Of a stretch of DNA of 64,000 nucleotides, positions 25,164-34,351 are shown in pieces (positions within the stretch are counted from its first letter, which is position 1; every line of letters begins with the position of its first letter). The translations under genes and the position numbers were made by a program. The stretch covers positions 62,001 to 126,000 of the forward strand of contig CALFMO010000063.1 of NCBI GenBank assembly GCA_937879855.1, read 5' to 3'. Source of the stretch: an uncultured Acidobacteriaceae bacterium (lineage in GTDB: Bacteria; Acidobacteriota; Terriglobia; Terriglobales; Acidobacteriaceae). The notes beneath the pieces were generated by a model that saw only the letters and a list, made by a program, of their open reading frames with translations, did not search any database and was not told the DNA's origin.

Positions 25164-26144
25164 TCAGCTCATTACCTCGGGATTCACAAGGTTCGGAGGC
25201 CGTTTCCCATTGAGCGCGGCGAGCATATTGTCTGCGGCCATCACCGCCATGCGCAGGCGAGTTTCGGCCGTGGCGCTTCCCACATGGGGCATCAGCACTA
25301 CATTGCTCATTCCCAGCAGAGCTGGATGCACCTTAGGCTCATGCTCAAAAACATCCAGGCCGGCGCCGGCAATTCGACCAGCCTGAAGAGCCTCTACCAG
25401 GGCAGCTTCTTCGACAATGCTGCCGCGCGCCGTATTGATGAAGAACGCCGATGGCTTCATCTTCGCCAATTCAGGTGCGCGAATTGCGTACCTGGTTTCT
25501 GCAGTCAACGGAACGTGCACGCTGAAGAAATCGGACTCGCGAAACAGTGTCTCGCGATCCACAAATTCGCCAGAAAACTCCTTCTCGATGCTTTCGGGTA
25601 CGCGATGCCGTGCGTGATACAGAATTCGCATCGAGAAGCCCCGGCCGCGGCGTGCCACCGCCTGCGCGATGCGCCCGAAACCATAAAGTCCCAGGGTCTT
25701 CCAGTGCATCTCGGCACCCAGCATAAAATTCCATTGCCAGTGCGTCCACTTGAGACCGCGGACGTATCGGTCGCCCTCAGGTATTCTCCTGGCTGCAGAG
25801 ATGATCAGGGCAAACGCCAGATCAGCGGTCGCCTCGGTAAGCACATCTGGCGTGTTGGTGACCATGATGCGGCGCTTATTGCATGCCTCCACATCGATGT
25901 TGTCGTACCCAACACCAATGTTGGCGACGACCTTCAATTTGGGTGAGGTCGCGATCAGGTCTTCGCTGATTCGAACCCCGGAGGGCATCACTCCATTTGC
26001 ATCGCGCATCGCCTCGGCCAATAAGTGCGCAGGCATAGCTTCGTCGACCGGATAGATTTGCACCGCACACTGTTGGGCGACTCGATCGATTGCCTCGCGC
26101 TGAATGGGCCTGGTAATCAAGACCTTGGGAAGTTGTCGATCCAT
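25164..26144 (-). CDS. D-2-hydroxyacid dehydrogenase (glyoxylate/hydroxypyruvate reductase-like)
   Basis: A 326-aa NAD(P)-dependent oxidoreductase: 'VVANIGVGYDNIDVEAC', nucleotide-binding 'LGLYGFGRIAQAVARRGRGF', catalytic Arg in 'FINTARGSIVEE', Glu in 'GLDVFEHEP' and His in 'VLMPHVGSAT'. It interconverts a 2-keto and a 2-hydroxy acid. The start at 26144 (MDRQLPKV) is favoured because it follows the upstream gene's stop by four bases; the longer form overlaps that gene. A second, divergent family member lies directly upstream, so one may act on glyoxylate/glycolate and the other on a sugar-derived keto acid. Confidence 0.87.
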   Translation of the reverse strand: MDRQLPKVLITRPIQREAIDRVAQQCAVQIYPVDEAMPAHLLAEAMRDANGVMPSGVRISEDLIATSPKLKVVANIGVGYDNIDVEACNKRRIMVTNTPDVLTEATADLAFALIISAARRIPEGDRYVRGLKWTHWQWNFMLGAEMHWKTLGLYGFGRIAQAVARRGRGFSMRILYHARHRVPESIEKEFSGEFVDRETLFRESDFFSVHVPLTAETRYAIRAPELAKMKPSAFFINTARGSIVEEAALVEALQAGRIAGAGLDVFEHEPKVHPALLGMSNVVLMPHVGSATAETRLRMAVMAADNMLAALNGKRPPNLVNPEVMS

Positions 26145-26148
26145 CAGA

Positions 26149-27189
26149 TTATCTCGCTCGCTTCCCCACTGTGTGCCGGACAGGCCCCTGAACCACATTC
26201 AGCAGGGGGCGCCCAGTTGCAAGCCGATCAATGTTGTCTGCAATCGCACGAAATCGGCGATCGAACGTCCCCGTCGTCCACCCAGCAATGTGCGGAGTCA
26301 TGATGAGATTGGTGAGTTTGTGAAATGGAAGAGCTGAAGGAGTAGATCGTTTACCGCCCAGAGCGTACCGGTACCATACGTCCACGGCCGCACTGCGAAT
26401 GCGCCGCTTGCTCAACGCCTCATAGAGGGCTGCTTCTTCCACAACGCCGGCCCGCGCAATATTGATAAGACTCGCACTGGGCTTCATCCAACCGAACTCC
26501 TGGGCGCCAATCAAACCACGAGTGCGGTCGTTCAGAGGACAAGCGAGTACCACATAGTCGGATTCGCGCAGCAGTTCAGGTAATTTCTCGGGTCCTCCCC
26601 AGAAATCAACTGTCTTGGGTCTGCGAGCCGGAGGATGCGCGCTCAGCGCCCGAACGCTCATGCCGAACGCATGAGCGCGAGCCCCTGCCTCTCGTCCGAT
26701 GTGGCCGAATCCGATGATTCCCAAAACCTTGCCCTGGATCTCGTCAGCGGGCGGCGCTCCCCAGATCCAACTCCCGTGCCACATCCCCTTTCGCAGCTGA
26801 GCGTCGGTTTCAACCAGGTTCCGGCTTAGCGCCAGGACCATCATCATCACAAATTCTCCGATGGCAGGACCGTGGAAGTAGACATTCGACACGGTTGTCT
26901 GGGAAGAAAGCGCAGAGAGGTTAAAATCATCCACTCCGGCACCCATCGCGTGTAGTAATTTTAGACCTTTCGCGGCCTGCGCCATCCGTGCACTGAAATA
27001 CTGTCCGAGGACCACGTCGGTCCCCTGCAGCTTTTGACGCAGGCCCTCGTCTTCGCGGGTTTCTGGAAACAGACGAAATGAACAGTTCGTCACCAGATTC
27101 TCCTGCAGCAACTTTACTCCGCCAGATGGGACTGGACCGACGAGCGCTACGGTGAGATGTGGAAGCGTGCCAGCTTTTTTCACATTCAC
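26149..27189 (-). CDS. D-2-hydroxyacid dehydrogenase, divergent paralogue
   Basis: A 346-aa member of the D-isomer-specific 2-hydroxyacid dehydrogenase family. Dinucleotide motif 'VLGIIGFGHIGREAG', catalytic Arg in 'LINIARAGVVEEAAL', and His in 'IMTPHIAGWT'. The N-terminal substrate domain ('LLHAMGAGVDDFNL') differs from the neighbour at 25164, implying a different substrate. It lies seven bases from the esterase gene upstream and four bases from the next start, so translation is probably coupled. Confidence 0.85.
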   Translation of the reverse strand: MNVKKAGTLPHLTVALVGPVPSGGVKLLQENLVTNCSFRLFPETREDEGLRQKLQGTDVVLGQYFSARMAQAAKGLKLLHAMGAGVDDFNLSALSSQTTVSNVYFHGPAIGEFVMMMVLALSRNLVETDAQLRKGMWHGSWIWGAPPADEIQGKVLGIIGFGHIGREAGARAHAFGMSVRALSAHPPARRPKTVDFWGGPEKLPELLRESDYVVLACPLNDRTRGLIGAQEFGWMKPSASLINIARAGVVEEAALYEALSKRRIRSAAVDVWYRYALGGKRSTPSALPFHKLTNLIMTPHIAGWTTGTFDRRFRAIADNIDRLATGRPLLNVVQGPVRHTVGKRAR

Positions 27190-27196
27190 GCTCGCT

Positions 27197-29365
27197 CTAA
27201 CCGGCTTGCACTTGCATAAAGTTTTGCGAGACCTTGGTGGGCTCGGAAAGCGCCACCAGCGTATCGATGTCGAAGTCCTTATAAAGATCCAGGCAGAAAA
27301 GGTCGGGAGCTTCCTGATAGCGGACTGGTTTCTCCAACAGGTATCCCAGACTCTTCATGCCATCTCGCGTATATAGGTCGGAAAAATATGCCGGCTCCAG
27401 CGACGATGCGACCAGCGCCGTAACCTGATTTCGAATACCATAGGTTTCCAGCGAAATATTTTGCGTGCTTTCTTTCCGCACCCAATCGGCAACCCCAATG
27501 AGCTGCGCAGCCTGCATGCCAAGGGGGCGATCTCCCGCGGCGGACAAAAGCAGCCCGTAGAGTGCGGAGGGCGGTCTCGTAGCCAGCCAAGCTTTTACAC
27601 TTGGTATTTGAGCGGGGGTGGACAACAGCTGGCTATAGAGTTCGGGAACGTGCACCGGCCCATCCTTGGGGTAGTCAGGTGACGCGTCGCCAGTGAACAA
27701 CAGATTGATCGCCAGAACTTGTTCGCCACGATTGATGTGCCAGGGAACTGCGTTCTCGGGCGAGGTGGAAAGAGTCTGCAGACGCACCGGATCGGCAATA
27801 ATGTCCATCCGCACTGATCGCAGCCCGCTGTCATCCAGCAAGATTGCGAGTGGCGCATCGTCCGCGGCGGTTGTCGACTTCAACCATATGGCCGTCGCGC
27901 TCAGATCGTTGTTGAATTCAAGTCGATAGCCAATGCTTCGCAGGCCTTTGTTTCTCGTGCTAAATAGGGGCCAGGCATGCCGGAGCGCCACGGGTTTGTA
28001 GCGGACCACTTCTTTCAAGCGCGCTCGCGAGGCGTTGGCCCATTTTGTTCTTGACGCAGCATCTGTGGGGACGGGCGGACGCTCAAATCTCGCAGCGATC
28101 TTTCGGGCCAGACCAGTAATGGTCAGATTGTCTTTGGGAATTCCGACCTGAAGTTCCTGGTAGCTTTTTACTTCTCCATCCACCGGCACTTCGTGCTCGA
28201 CCACCGGCATATTGAAATGCTTGGTGAAAAACGCATAGGACTGTTGCCGGTTGTCGAGTTCATAGTTGTGCGTTCCCGGATCTATATTCTCGTGGAAAGC
28301 GATGTTGTCATCTTTCCCGTACAACTTGAAAAACGGCCTCGTTTCGTCATACAAGTGAGGTTTTTGCAGTGGCGCTCGCAAACCGTATTGATCTTCGGCT
28401 CCGTACATGAGAAGGATGGAGCGGGGAGCCATCATTGCGGTGAGCGTCGAATAGTCGCCATCGATGAACTGATCGTGCGGATGATATTCCAGGTCGCCGA
28501 CATCCGAGTGTCGTTCGATGGCTGAAGTAAACGAGAAATAGCCGCAGGCCCCGACGGCTACCGCGATGCGCTCATCCAGGGAACCAATGATGATGGTCTG
28601 CCACGCGCCACCGGAGAGGCCGGTGGCTCCGATCCGGTGCGGGTCGACATTAGGATGCTGGCACAGATAGTCCAGTCCCTTGCGTATCGCCAGATAGAAC
28701 AGACCGGTGGCGCCCAAGCCTACGAGATTCAGGTGCGCTCCACACCAATGGTTGTTCTCGGGAACCGCCAATTCGCCCATTCCCAGCCATTCCAGACTGA
28801 GAGCGTACATGCCCTGAAGCGCATTGTTTATGCAACGCTTTTGCTTATAGTCGGCCGCCTTTCCATTCGCCGCATGACCGTTCAAATTAATTGTTGCGGG
28901 AACCCTACCGTTCGGTTTTTCGGGTTCATAGAGCACTGCGGTTGTCGAAAAACCGGGGACGATCTCATAGCGAAGCTTTCGCAGCCGGTATCCCTTGCCG
29001 GTGGGGACGAGCCCAAGATCTTCGAACTTGGGCGGCGCATCCACCCACTCTTTTGGCCATCCGTGGAAGATGACATTTTTCAGCAAATGCTGGCGCAGCT
29101 GTTTTTGCTGGGCGGTCCATTCTGCGGCGGTCTTGGGGGCCGGTAGCGGCGCGACACGCTTCATCAGGTACTGCTGAATCTGAAAATCCACCACGTCTTC
29201 TGTCTGTAGCCGTAACTTCAGCACCTCGCCCACTTCCTCGACGCGAGTCTGCGCGAGTGCGGCCGGCGGCGTCACGAGACTCGCAGAGGTGCCCACCAGC
29301 GTCGCGCCTGCCAGCATCGATGTCGACTGCAGGAAACCGCGACGCGTGGAACGGGAGTTCGACAT
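27197..29365 (-). CDS. Tat-exported alpha/beta hydrolase (acetylxylan-esterase-like)
   Basis: A 722-aa secreted hydrolase with Tat signal 'RSTRRGFLQSTSMLAGATL'. The catalytic domain (~60-410) has 'VPATINLNGHAANGKAADYK', 'LSLEWLGMGEL', nucleophile GATGLSGGAWQT, acid region 'LLMYGAEDQYG' and His in 'DPGTHNYELDNRQQ'. It resembles the AXE1/prolyl-oligopeptidase-like esterases that deacylate plant polysaccharides. The remaining ~300 residues ('ISLETYGIRNQVTALVASSL') form a second domain shared with the paralogue at 34352 and not recognised. Within the leftward operon; it probably releases the transported substrate outside the cell. Confidence 0.82.
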   Translation of the reverse strand: MSNSRSTRRGFLQSTSMLAGATLVGTSASLVTPPAALAQTRVEEVGEVLKLRLQTEDVVDFQIQQYLMKRVAPLPAPKTAAEWTAQQKQLRQHLLKNVIFHGWPKEWVDAPPKFEDLGLVPTGKGYRLRKLRYEIVPGFSTTAVLYEPEKPNGRVPATINLNGHAANGKAADYKQKRCINNALQGMYALSLEWLGMGELAVPENNHWCGAHLNLVGLGATGLFYLAIRKGLDYLCQHPNVDPHRIGATGLSGGAWQTIIIGSLDERIAVAVGACGYFSFTSAIERHSDVGDLEYHPHDQFIDGDYSTLTAMMAPRSILLMYGAEDQYGLRAPLQKPHLYDETRPFFKLYGKDDNIAFHENIDPGTHNYELDNRQQSYAFFTKHFNMPVVEHEVPVDGEVKSYQELQVGIPKDNLTITGLARKIAARFERPPVPTDAASRTKWANASRARLKEVVRYKPVALRHAWPLFSTRNKGLRSIGYRLEFNNDLSATAIWLKSTTAADDAPLAILLDDSGLRSVRMDIIADPVRLQTLSTSPENAVPWHINRGEQVLAINLLFTGDASPDYPKDGPVHVPELYSQLLSTPAQIPSVKAWLATRPPSALYGLLLSAAGDRPLGMQAAQLIGVADWVRKESTQNISLETYGIRNQVTALVASSLEPAYFSDLYTRDGMKSLGYLLEKPVRYQEAPDLFCLDLYKDFDIDTLVALSEPTKVSQNFMQVQAG

Positions 29366-29396
29366 GAGTTCCTCCTTACAACGCTTTCTCCGCTAC

Positions 29397-31121
29397 TCAG
29401 GGCTGCAGCACAGTCTGTAACTCGGCTGCCGGATTTGCCTCCGCTCGCACGCCGTACACCTCCAGCGCTCGCGTCTTGCTGATCTTCTCTTCGCGTAAAT
29501 CGCGCATCACGAGCTCAGGATCGCGCTCCGCGCAAGGGCCGTACCCACCTCCACCTGGGCTTTCGATTCGTACGATATCGCCCGCTCTCACCTGCATCGT
29601 GCCCTTTGAGGGGATTTCAATGCTGCTGCCGTTGGAAGTGAGAAGATAACGGGCGCATCGTCCTTCACGGCCGCCAAACAAACCACGCGCCGGAAACTTC
29701 ACCCGATCTGCGAGAGTGGTGAAAACGGCTTCGTGATCGACAAAGATATATTCGCGGCACAATCCCAGGCCTCCGCGCAAACGACCGGGTCCTTCCGAAT
29801 CCTGGATAAGGCCGTAGCGTGGAATGCGAACCGGATAGTTCAACTCTGTCTCTTCCACGGGCGCGTTTTGCGTGTTCTGGAAGTGAGTCTGCACTGCGTC
29901 CGGTCCATCGGATCCAATACGGCCGCCATAGCCGCCGGCTATGGTCTCGTAGAAGCAGTAATATTCTCCCGACCTCGGATCGCGGCCACCAAATCCGACT
30001 TGGCAAACCGTTCCTTTGGTTCCTGCCGGAACTCGATTCGGGAGAGCTCCAGAAAGCGCAGCGAATAAAAGTTCGCATAGCCGCATGGCCACTTCCCAGC
30101 CGCCCACGATGGCCGTCGGATGGCTGGCATTCACTGCGCAGCCCTCCGGCGCAATAATGTTGATCGGACGGTAGAAGCCTTCATTCAGCGGAATGTCAGG
30201 ATCGACGAGGCATTTCAGGACGTAGACACAGGCGGTGAATGTCTGGGTCAGGTTGCAATTCATGGGAGCGGCGCGTTGCGCGTCGGTGCCCGAAAAATCG
30301 AACGTTACATTTTCGCCGTCCAGAGTGACGCGAGCGCGGAGATGAACTGGTTTGGAGGTGATGCCGTCATCATCCAGCTGATCTTCGGCTTCGAAAGTTC
30401 CACGGGGCAACTGAACCAGCTCCGCGCGAAGCAAGCGCTCGCTGTACTCGATCATCCTGTCGATATAAAAGGTTAAAGGTGCGACGCCAAAGCGCTGTGC
30501 CACGTGCGTAAGCCGGCGCACTCCTAACTCACTAGCCAACACCTGCGCGCGCAAATCGCCGGCCACTTCTTTCTTGGCGCGAACGTTGGCCAAAACCATC
30601 TTCAGGATGTCATCCAAGATTTGCCCTTTGGAAACCAGTTTGATCACAGGCAGGATCAAACCTTCCTGATAAATCTCCTGGAATGCTCCAATGCTGGCCG
30701 GCGCACCACCGCCTACGTCCACGTGGTGGCAGATATTGGCAACATAACCGAGCAGCCTGCCTTCGAAGTAGAAGGGCGCAATCAGAAAGATGTCGTTGAG
30801 GTGGCTGGCCTGGCGATGGGGATCGTTCACCAATAGGGCATCGCCCGGCTCTATGTTTTTCGGCCCATATTCTGCGACTGCGCGGGGCACGATGCGGCCG
30901 AGAGTTACAAGATGCGCGGGCTGACAAAAAGCCTGCGCTACCATTCTGCCTTGGGCATCGACAAACCCGGAAGAGTAATCGAGACGAGTCTTGACGTTCG
31001 TCGAATATGCAGTCCGCTGAAGGCAGGCCGACATCTCTTCCGTTGCTTCAAGCAGAGCATTACGGATCACTTCAAACAGAATCGGATCAATTCGGTCTGC
31101 GTTGCGATTGGATTGGTGCAT
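29397..31121 (-). CDS. Hydantoinase B-family protein without a HyuA partner
   Basis: A 574-aa HyuB homologue very similar to the protein at 17924: 'ILFEVIRNALLEATEEMSAC', 'LDYSSGFVDAQGRMVAQAFC', 'ALLVNDPHRQASHLNDIFLI', 'GGGGYGPCAERD'. ATG 31121 preceded by GGGAGA...GGAGA is preferred to GTG 31145. It sits between the MFS transporter and the esterase, with no hyuA gene beside it. It may share the HyuA at 19696 or have an ATP-independent role. The high similarity suggests recent duplication within the island. Confidence 0.88.
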   Translation of the reverse strand: MHQSNRNADRIDPILFEVIRNALLEATEEMSACLQRTAYSTNVKTRLDYSSGFVDAQGRMVAQAFCQPAHLVTLGRIVPRAVAEYGPKNIEPGDALLVNDPHRQASHLNDIFLIAPFYFEGRLLGYVANICHHVDVGGGAPASIGAFQEIYQEGLILPVIKLVSKGQILDDILKMVLANVRAKKEVAGDLRAQVLASELGVRRLTHVAQRFGVAPLTFYIDRMIEYSERLLRAELVQLPRGTFEAEDQLDDDGITSKPVHLRARVTLDGENVTFDFSGTDAQRAAPMNCNLTQTFTACVYVLKCLVDPDIPLNEGFYRPINIIAPEGCAVNASHPTAIVGGWEVAMRLCELLFAALSGALPNRVPAGTKGTVCQVGFGGRDPRSGEYYCFYETIAGGYGGRIGSDGPDAVQTHFQNTQNAPVEETELNYPVRIPRYGLIQDSEGPGRLRGGLGLCREYIFVDHEAVFTTLADRVKFPARGLFGGREGRCARYLLTSNGSSIEIPSKGTMQVRAGDIVRIESPGGGGYGPCAERDPELVMRDLREEKISKTRALEVYGVRAEANPAAELQTVLQP

Positions 31122-31171
31122 TCTCCAGCGTCTCCCTGTCTCCACTTCCGGGTCAGAAGCAAAAAGGTAAT

Positions 31172-32494
31172 CTAGATTTCTTGCCCTATGGCTTCACCGT
31201 TCGTGCCGACTTCTTTCATGCCAACTTCGGGCACGACCGGTGAAATGCCCAACCACAAAGCCGATCCCACAATTGCCAGCGCGGCGGCTACATACAGGGC
31301 ATTCTTCCATCCCATGTAGGCAGCCAGGATGGGTGTCAGCGCCGGCGAAATCATCCCGCCGATATTGCTGCCGCAATTCATCACTCCCCCGGCCGTACCG
31401 CTGCGAGAGACCGCGACCTCCATCATGGTGGCCCAGAAAGGGCCCTCAACCGAAAGAACCGAGGCCATTGCCAGCGCCAGATAGATCACTGCAGCCACGG
31501 CGCTGTCGGTTCCCGCACCCAAAACGAGAAAAACAGCAGAAAGAAAGAGTCCGAGCATCGGAATTGTCCGCCGCCCCCACCGCGCTCCCATGGGACCCAT
31601 TACTAACCGGTCAGAAATGAATCCTCCCAGGGGAATAGAAATGGACGACAACAGGCCAGGAAGACTGCTGAAGCTGCCAGCCCGCAGCAGATCGAAATGC
31701 CGTACATCCACTAAGTAGAGGTAAAACCAAAAAATGAAGATGTAGCCAACATATCCCTCCAGCGTGTAACTCAAGGTCAGAAGCACAAAACTGCGTGACC
31801 AGAGGGTGCCGCTATTTCCGTTAGCGACGCGTTGGGTAGCCGAACGCTGGGAAGGAAAGCTGGCGCCTCGCAGCGCTGTCCATATGCCGGCGACTGCCAG
31901 AGCCGGTAAAGCCGAACTCATCATTGCGGTCCGCCAACCCCAGTGAACCATGACCCGGGAAAGCGCCGCGGGAGCGAGAGCCGCGCCGGCTCCCACCGCG
32001 GCCAGGACGATTCCATTGGCAAATCCCTGATGCACCGGCGGGATCCACCGCGCCACGCCCTGCGCCGCACCAGGGAAGGTGGGCGACTCGGCTACGCCCA
32101 GAACAAACCGCAGACACAGCAAGATCACGAACGTATTAACAGCAGTTCGCCCCAGGGGTCCCCAGCCCAGCGCCGCCATGCCTGAGGTGACCACGACCCA
32201 TATAAGAGCGGCGGAACCCAGTACCAGCCGGGCCCCCCAGCGGTCAGCCGCAATCCCCGCGGGAATTTGAAACAACGCGTATCCCAGCACGAATGCGCTA
32301 AACAGGCGGCCCATGTCGATCTGAGAAAATCCCAAATCGCGCATCATGAGCGCGCCAACCACAGAAATGTTCACCCGGCACAGATAACTTCCCACTGCCG
32401 TTACAAAAAGAAGCATCACAAGCGGCCACGGATTCTTTGCGGTCCTGACATACGGTGTCTGCCTGTCGGATTGCTGAGTCCCGTCGTTCCCCAT
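31172..32494 (-). CDS. MFS transporter, anion:cation symporter (ACS) family
   Basis: A 440-aa membrane protein with about 12 hydrophobic segments. Family signatures include 'VTAVGSYLCRVNISVVGALM', 'LFSAFVLGYALFQIPAGIAA' followed by 'DRWGARLV' (loop 2-3 motif), and 'WRTAMMSSALPALAVAGIWT'. ACS members such as ExuT, GudP and RhmT import hexuronates, aldarates or rhamnonate by proton symport. It is the first gene of the leftward operon, about 200 bp from a promoter with a palindromic operator. It probably imports the sugar acid degraded by the pathway. Confidence 0.9.
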   Translation of the reverse strand: MGNDGTQQSDRQTPYVRTAKNPWPLVMLLFVTAVGSYLCRVNISVVGALMMRDLGFSQIDMGRLFSAFVLGYALFQIPAGIAADRWGARLVLGSAALIWVVVTSGMAALGWGPLGRTAVNTFVILLCLRFVLGVAESPTFPGAAQGVARWIPPVHQGFANGIVLAAVGAGAALAPAALSRVMVHWGWRTAMMSSALPALAVAGIWTALRGASFPSQRSATQRVANGNSGTLWSRSFVLLTLSYTLEGYVGYIFIFWFYLYLVDVRHFDLLRAGSFSSLPGLLSSISIPLGGFISDRLVMGPMGARWGRRTIPMLGLFLSAVFLVLGAGTDSAVAAVIYLALAMASVLSVEGPFWATMMEVAVSRSGTAGGVMNCGSNIGGMISPALTPILAAYMGWKNALYVAAALAIVGSALWLGISPVVPEVGMKEVGTNGEAIGQEI

Positions 32495-32700
32495 AGAGTG
32501 GCGCCAATCCGAACGGCTGTTGGAGCTGCTATTGCCCCAGAGACATCCTAACGTGGCATTCCGATTTCTCAGAACTACTTGCGCCTAGCCTAATGGAACT
32601 GAATATGAATTTCGTAAATTTGCAAGCAGCCTCAATCCCCAAAACCCCGGCGCAATCGCCCAAGCAGATGCAGAGTATCCACAGGCGAGCTGAGTAAAAC

Positions 32701-32731
32701 ATACTACTTGAACCGCTCACCAGTATGTCAA
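32701..32731 (-). promoter_or_regulatory. Promoter of the leftward MFS-to-SDR operon
   Basis: Minus-strand TTGACA (32731-32726) and TAGTAT (32706-32701), with a 19-bp spacer that is longer than ideal. The -10 sequence is the same as that of the cytochrome promoter at 15120. It would leave a leader of about 200 nt before the transporter start. Confidence 0.5.
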
Positions 32732-32747
32732 GTCGCTTATTGAGCTA

Positions 32748-32765
32748 CGTTTCATTTATGAAACG
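32748..32765. promoter_or_regulatory. Palindromic operator CGTTTCATTTATGAAACG
   Basis: Both half-sites CGTTTCA and TGAAACG are perfect, with a four-base centre. It lies 16 bp upstream of the -35 of the leftward operon and upstream of the rightward aminotransferase promoter. It is probably bound by the IclR-family regulator encoded at 36537. Confidence 0.65.
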
Positions 32766-32867
32766 TTATGTATCAGACGATGCGCGCGACTAGTCTATAA
32801 TGCTGCGAAGCACTGTGCTTCAGGCCCATGACGCGCTCAAACTTCATCGATAAGACTACATCTCATG

Positions 32868-32896
32868 TTGACAAGCGTTCGTTTAGCTCTTATTCT
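32868..32896 (+). promoter_or_regulatory. Promoter of the aminotransferase-esterase-IclR genes
   Basis: TTGACA (32868-32873), 17-bp spacer containing GCGTTCGTTTAG, TATTCT (32891-32896). A TATAAT also occurs at 32796-32801 without a good -35. The leader to ATG 33006 is about 100 nt. Confidence 0.5.
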
Positions 32897-33005
32897 CCCG
32901 TTGTTTGTAAAACGTTGTGTTTCACTTTTCAGAGCTTTCACAGGCGTAGTGAGCCAATATCATTCAATTCCAACCCCAAGTCTCACTTGAAGAGCAACCA
33001 TTTGC

Positions 33006-34322
33006 ATGACCGACAATTCGAAGCAGTTCTCCTTATCGAAAGAGTTATTTAAGGAATCGCAAAAATATCTGGCCGGGGGAGTAAGCAGCGGCATGCGTTC
33101 TGCCGCTAAACCGTTACCCCTGTTCTTTTCTTCCGCCGCTGGTTGTCATATAACCGATGTCGACGGGAACCAGTACATCGATTACACGCTGGCTTGGGGT
33201 CCACTGATCCTCGGACACTCACATCCCGCAATTGTGGACGCGGTGACCGCTCAGCTGAAGCTCAGCCAGTTGCTGGGTGCGCAGCATGAGTTGGAAATTC
33301 AGGTAGCGAAAAAGATCTGCGAGTTAGTGCCGTCAGCTGAGCGGGTCATTTTTAGCAACAGCGGTACAGAAGCGGTGCAGGTGGCTCTGCGGTTGGCCCG
33401 TACGTTTACAGGACGGCGTAAGATCATCCGCTTCGAGGGGCATTACCACGGCTGGATGGAGAATATTCTATCCGGGTATCGACCCACTCCCAACTCGGCA
33501 GTCGGAGAGGAGGCGGACGGCATTCCCATAGCTGCGGAGACTCTGGTGCTGCCATGGAACGATCTGGCTGCCGTGGAGGAGGTGCTGAGCACGCAGGGGA
33601 AAGAAGTTGCGGCTCTGATTACCGAGCCCATCTTATGCAATACACACTGTTTGATGCCGAAAGCAGGCTATCTGCAGGGTTTGCGCGAGTTGACCCAGCG
33701 TTATGGCGTGGTGCTGATATTCGATGAAGTGATCACCGGGTTTCGGGTAGCTTTGGGCGGGGCGCAGGCGCTGTTCGGGGTGACGCCGGATCTGACTACC
33801 ATGGGCAAAGCGGTGGCGGGCGGATTTCCTCTGAGCGTAGTGGGAGGGCGGCAGGAGATTATGGCTCTGGTAGCGGAACAAAAGGTTCCACACGCCGGGA
33901 CATTCAACGGTAACCCCGTGACCTTAGCAGCGTCTTGGGCGACCCTTCAGACGCTGGAGAAAGGCCAGGGGAGGGTGCTCGAGCAAATACGCAAGAACGG
34001 AGAACGCCTGATGCGAAGTATCCGTCAGTTTGCGCAGGCGGCAGGAATTTCGGTTCTGATCAACGGCATTGGTTCCTGCTTTTATGTGGCATTCACTGCG
34101 CGGCGCGAGATGTGGAATTTCCGCGATACGCTAGACAGCGACCTGGAGGCACGCGATGAGTTTCTCCTGAGCCTGTTGCAAGCGGGCATCTATCTGATGC
34201 CAGATGGGCGCTGGTATGTTTCAGCAGCTCACACCGAAAAGGACATTGCTCAGACTCTCGATATTATTCAGGAAGTATTCGCCCGAGATAAAGCCAAGGT
34301 CATGCCTGCCCATTCATCATAA
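33006..34322 (+). CDS. Class-III aminotransferase, glutamate-1-semialdehyde aminomutase-like
   Basis: A 438-aa PLP enzyme: 'YLAGGVSSGMRSAAKPLPLF', 'VIFSNSGTEAVQVALRLART', 'RFEGHYHGWMENIL', 'LIFDEVITGFRVALGGAQAL', and PLP Lys in 'TTMGKAVAGGFPLS'. It is related to HemL (GSAM), but its catabolic context and substitutions argue for an amino-sugar, beta-amino-acid or omega-amine transaminase rather than haem synthesis. First gene of the rightward group; the next gene begins three bases after its stop. Confidence 0.85.
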   Translation: MTDNSKQFSLSKELFKESQKYLAGGVSSGMRSAAKPLPLFFSSAAGCHITDVDGNQYIDYTLAWGPLILGHSHPAIVDAVTAQLKLSQLLGAQHELEIQVAKKICELVPSAERVIFSNSGTEAVQVALRLARTFTGRRKIIRFEGHYHGWMENILSGYRPTPNSAVGEEADGIPIAAETLVLPWNDLAAVEEVLSTQGKEVAALITEPILCNTHCLMPKAGYLQGLRELTQRYGVVLIFDEVITGFRVALGGAQALFGVTPDLTTMGKAVAGGFPLSVVGGRQEIMALVAEQKVPHAGTFNGNPVTLAASWATLQTLEKGQGRVLEQIRKNGERLMRSIRQFAQAAGISVLINGIGSCFYVAFTARREMWNFRDTLDSDLEARDEFLLSLLQAGIYLMPDGRWYVSAAHTEKDIAQTLDIIQEVFARDKAKVMPAHSS

Positions 34323-34351
34323 TAATGTGTGCGCTTATGACCGGGGGCTTC

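Noticed and set aside
32796..32801. TATAAT as the main rightward promoter
   Set aside because: No acceptable -35 at 16-18 bp; the TTGACA/TATTCT pair at 32868 is better.
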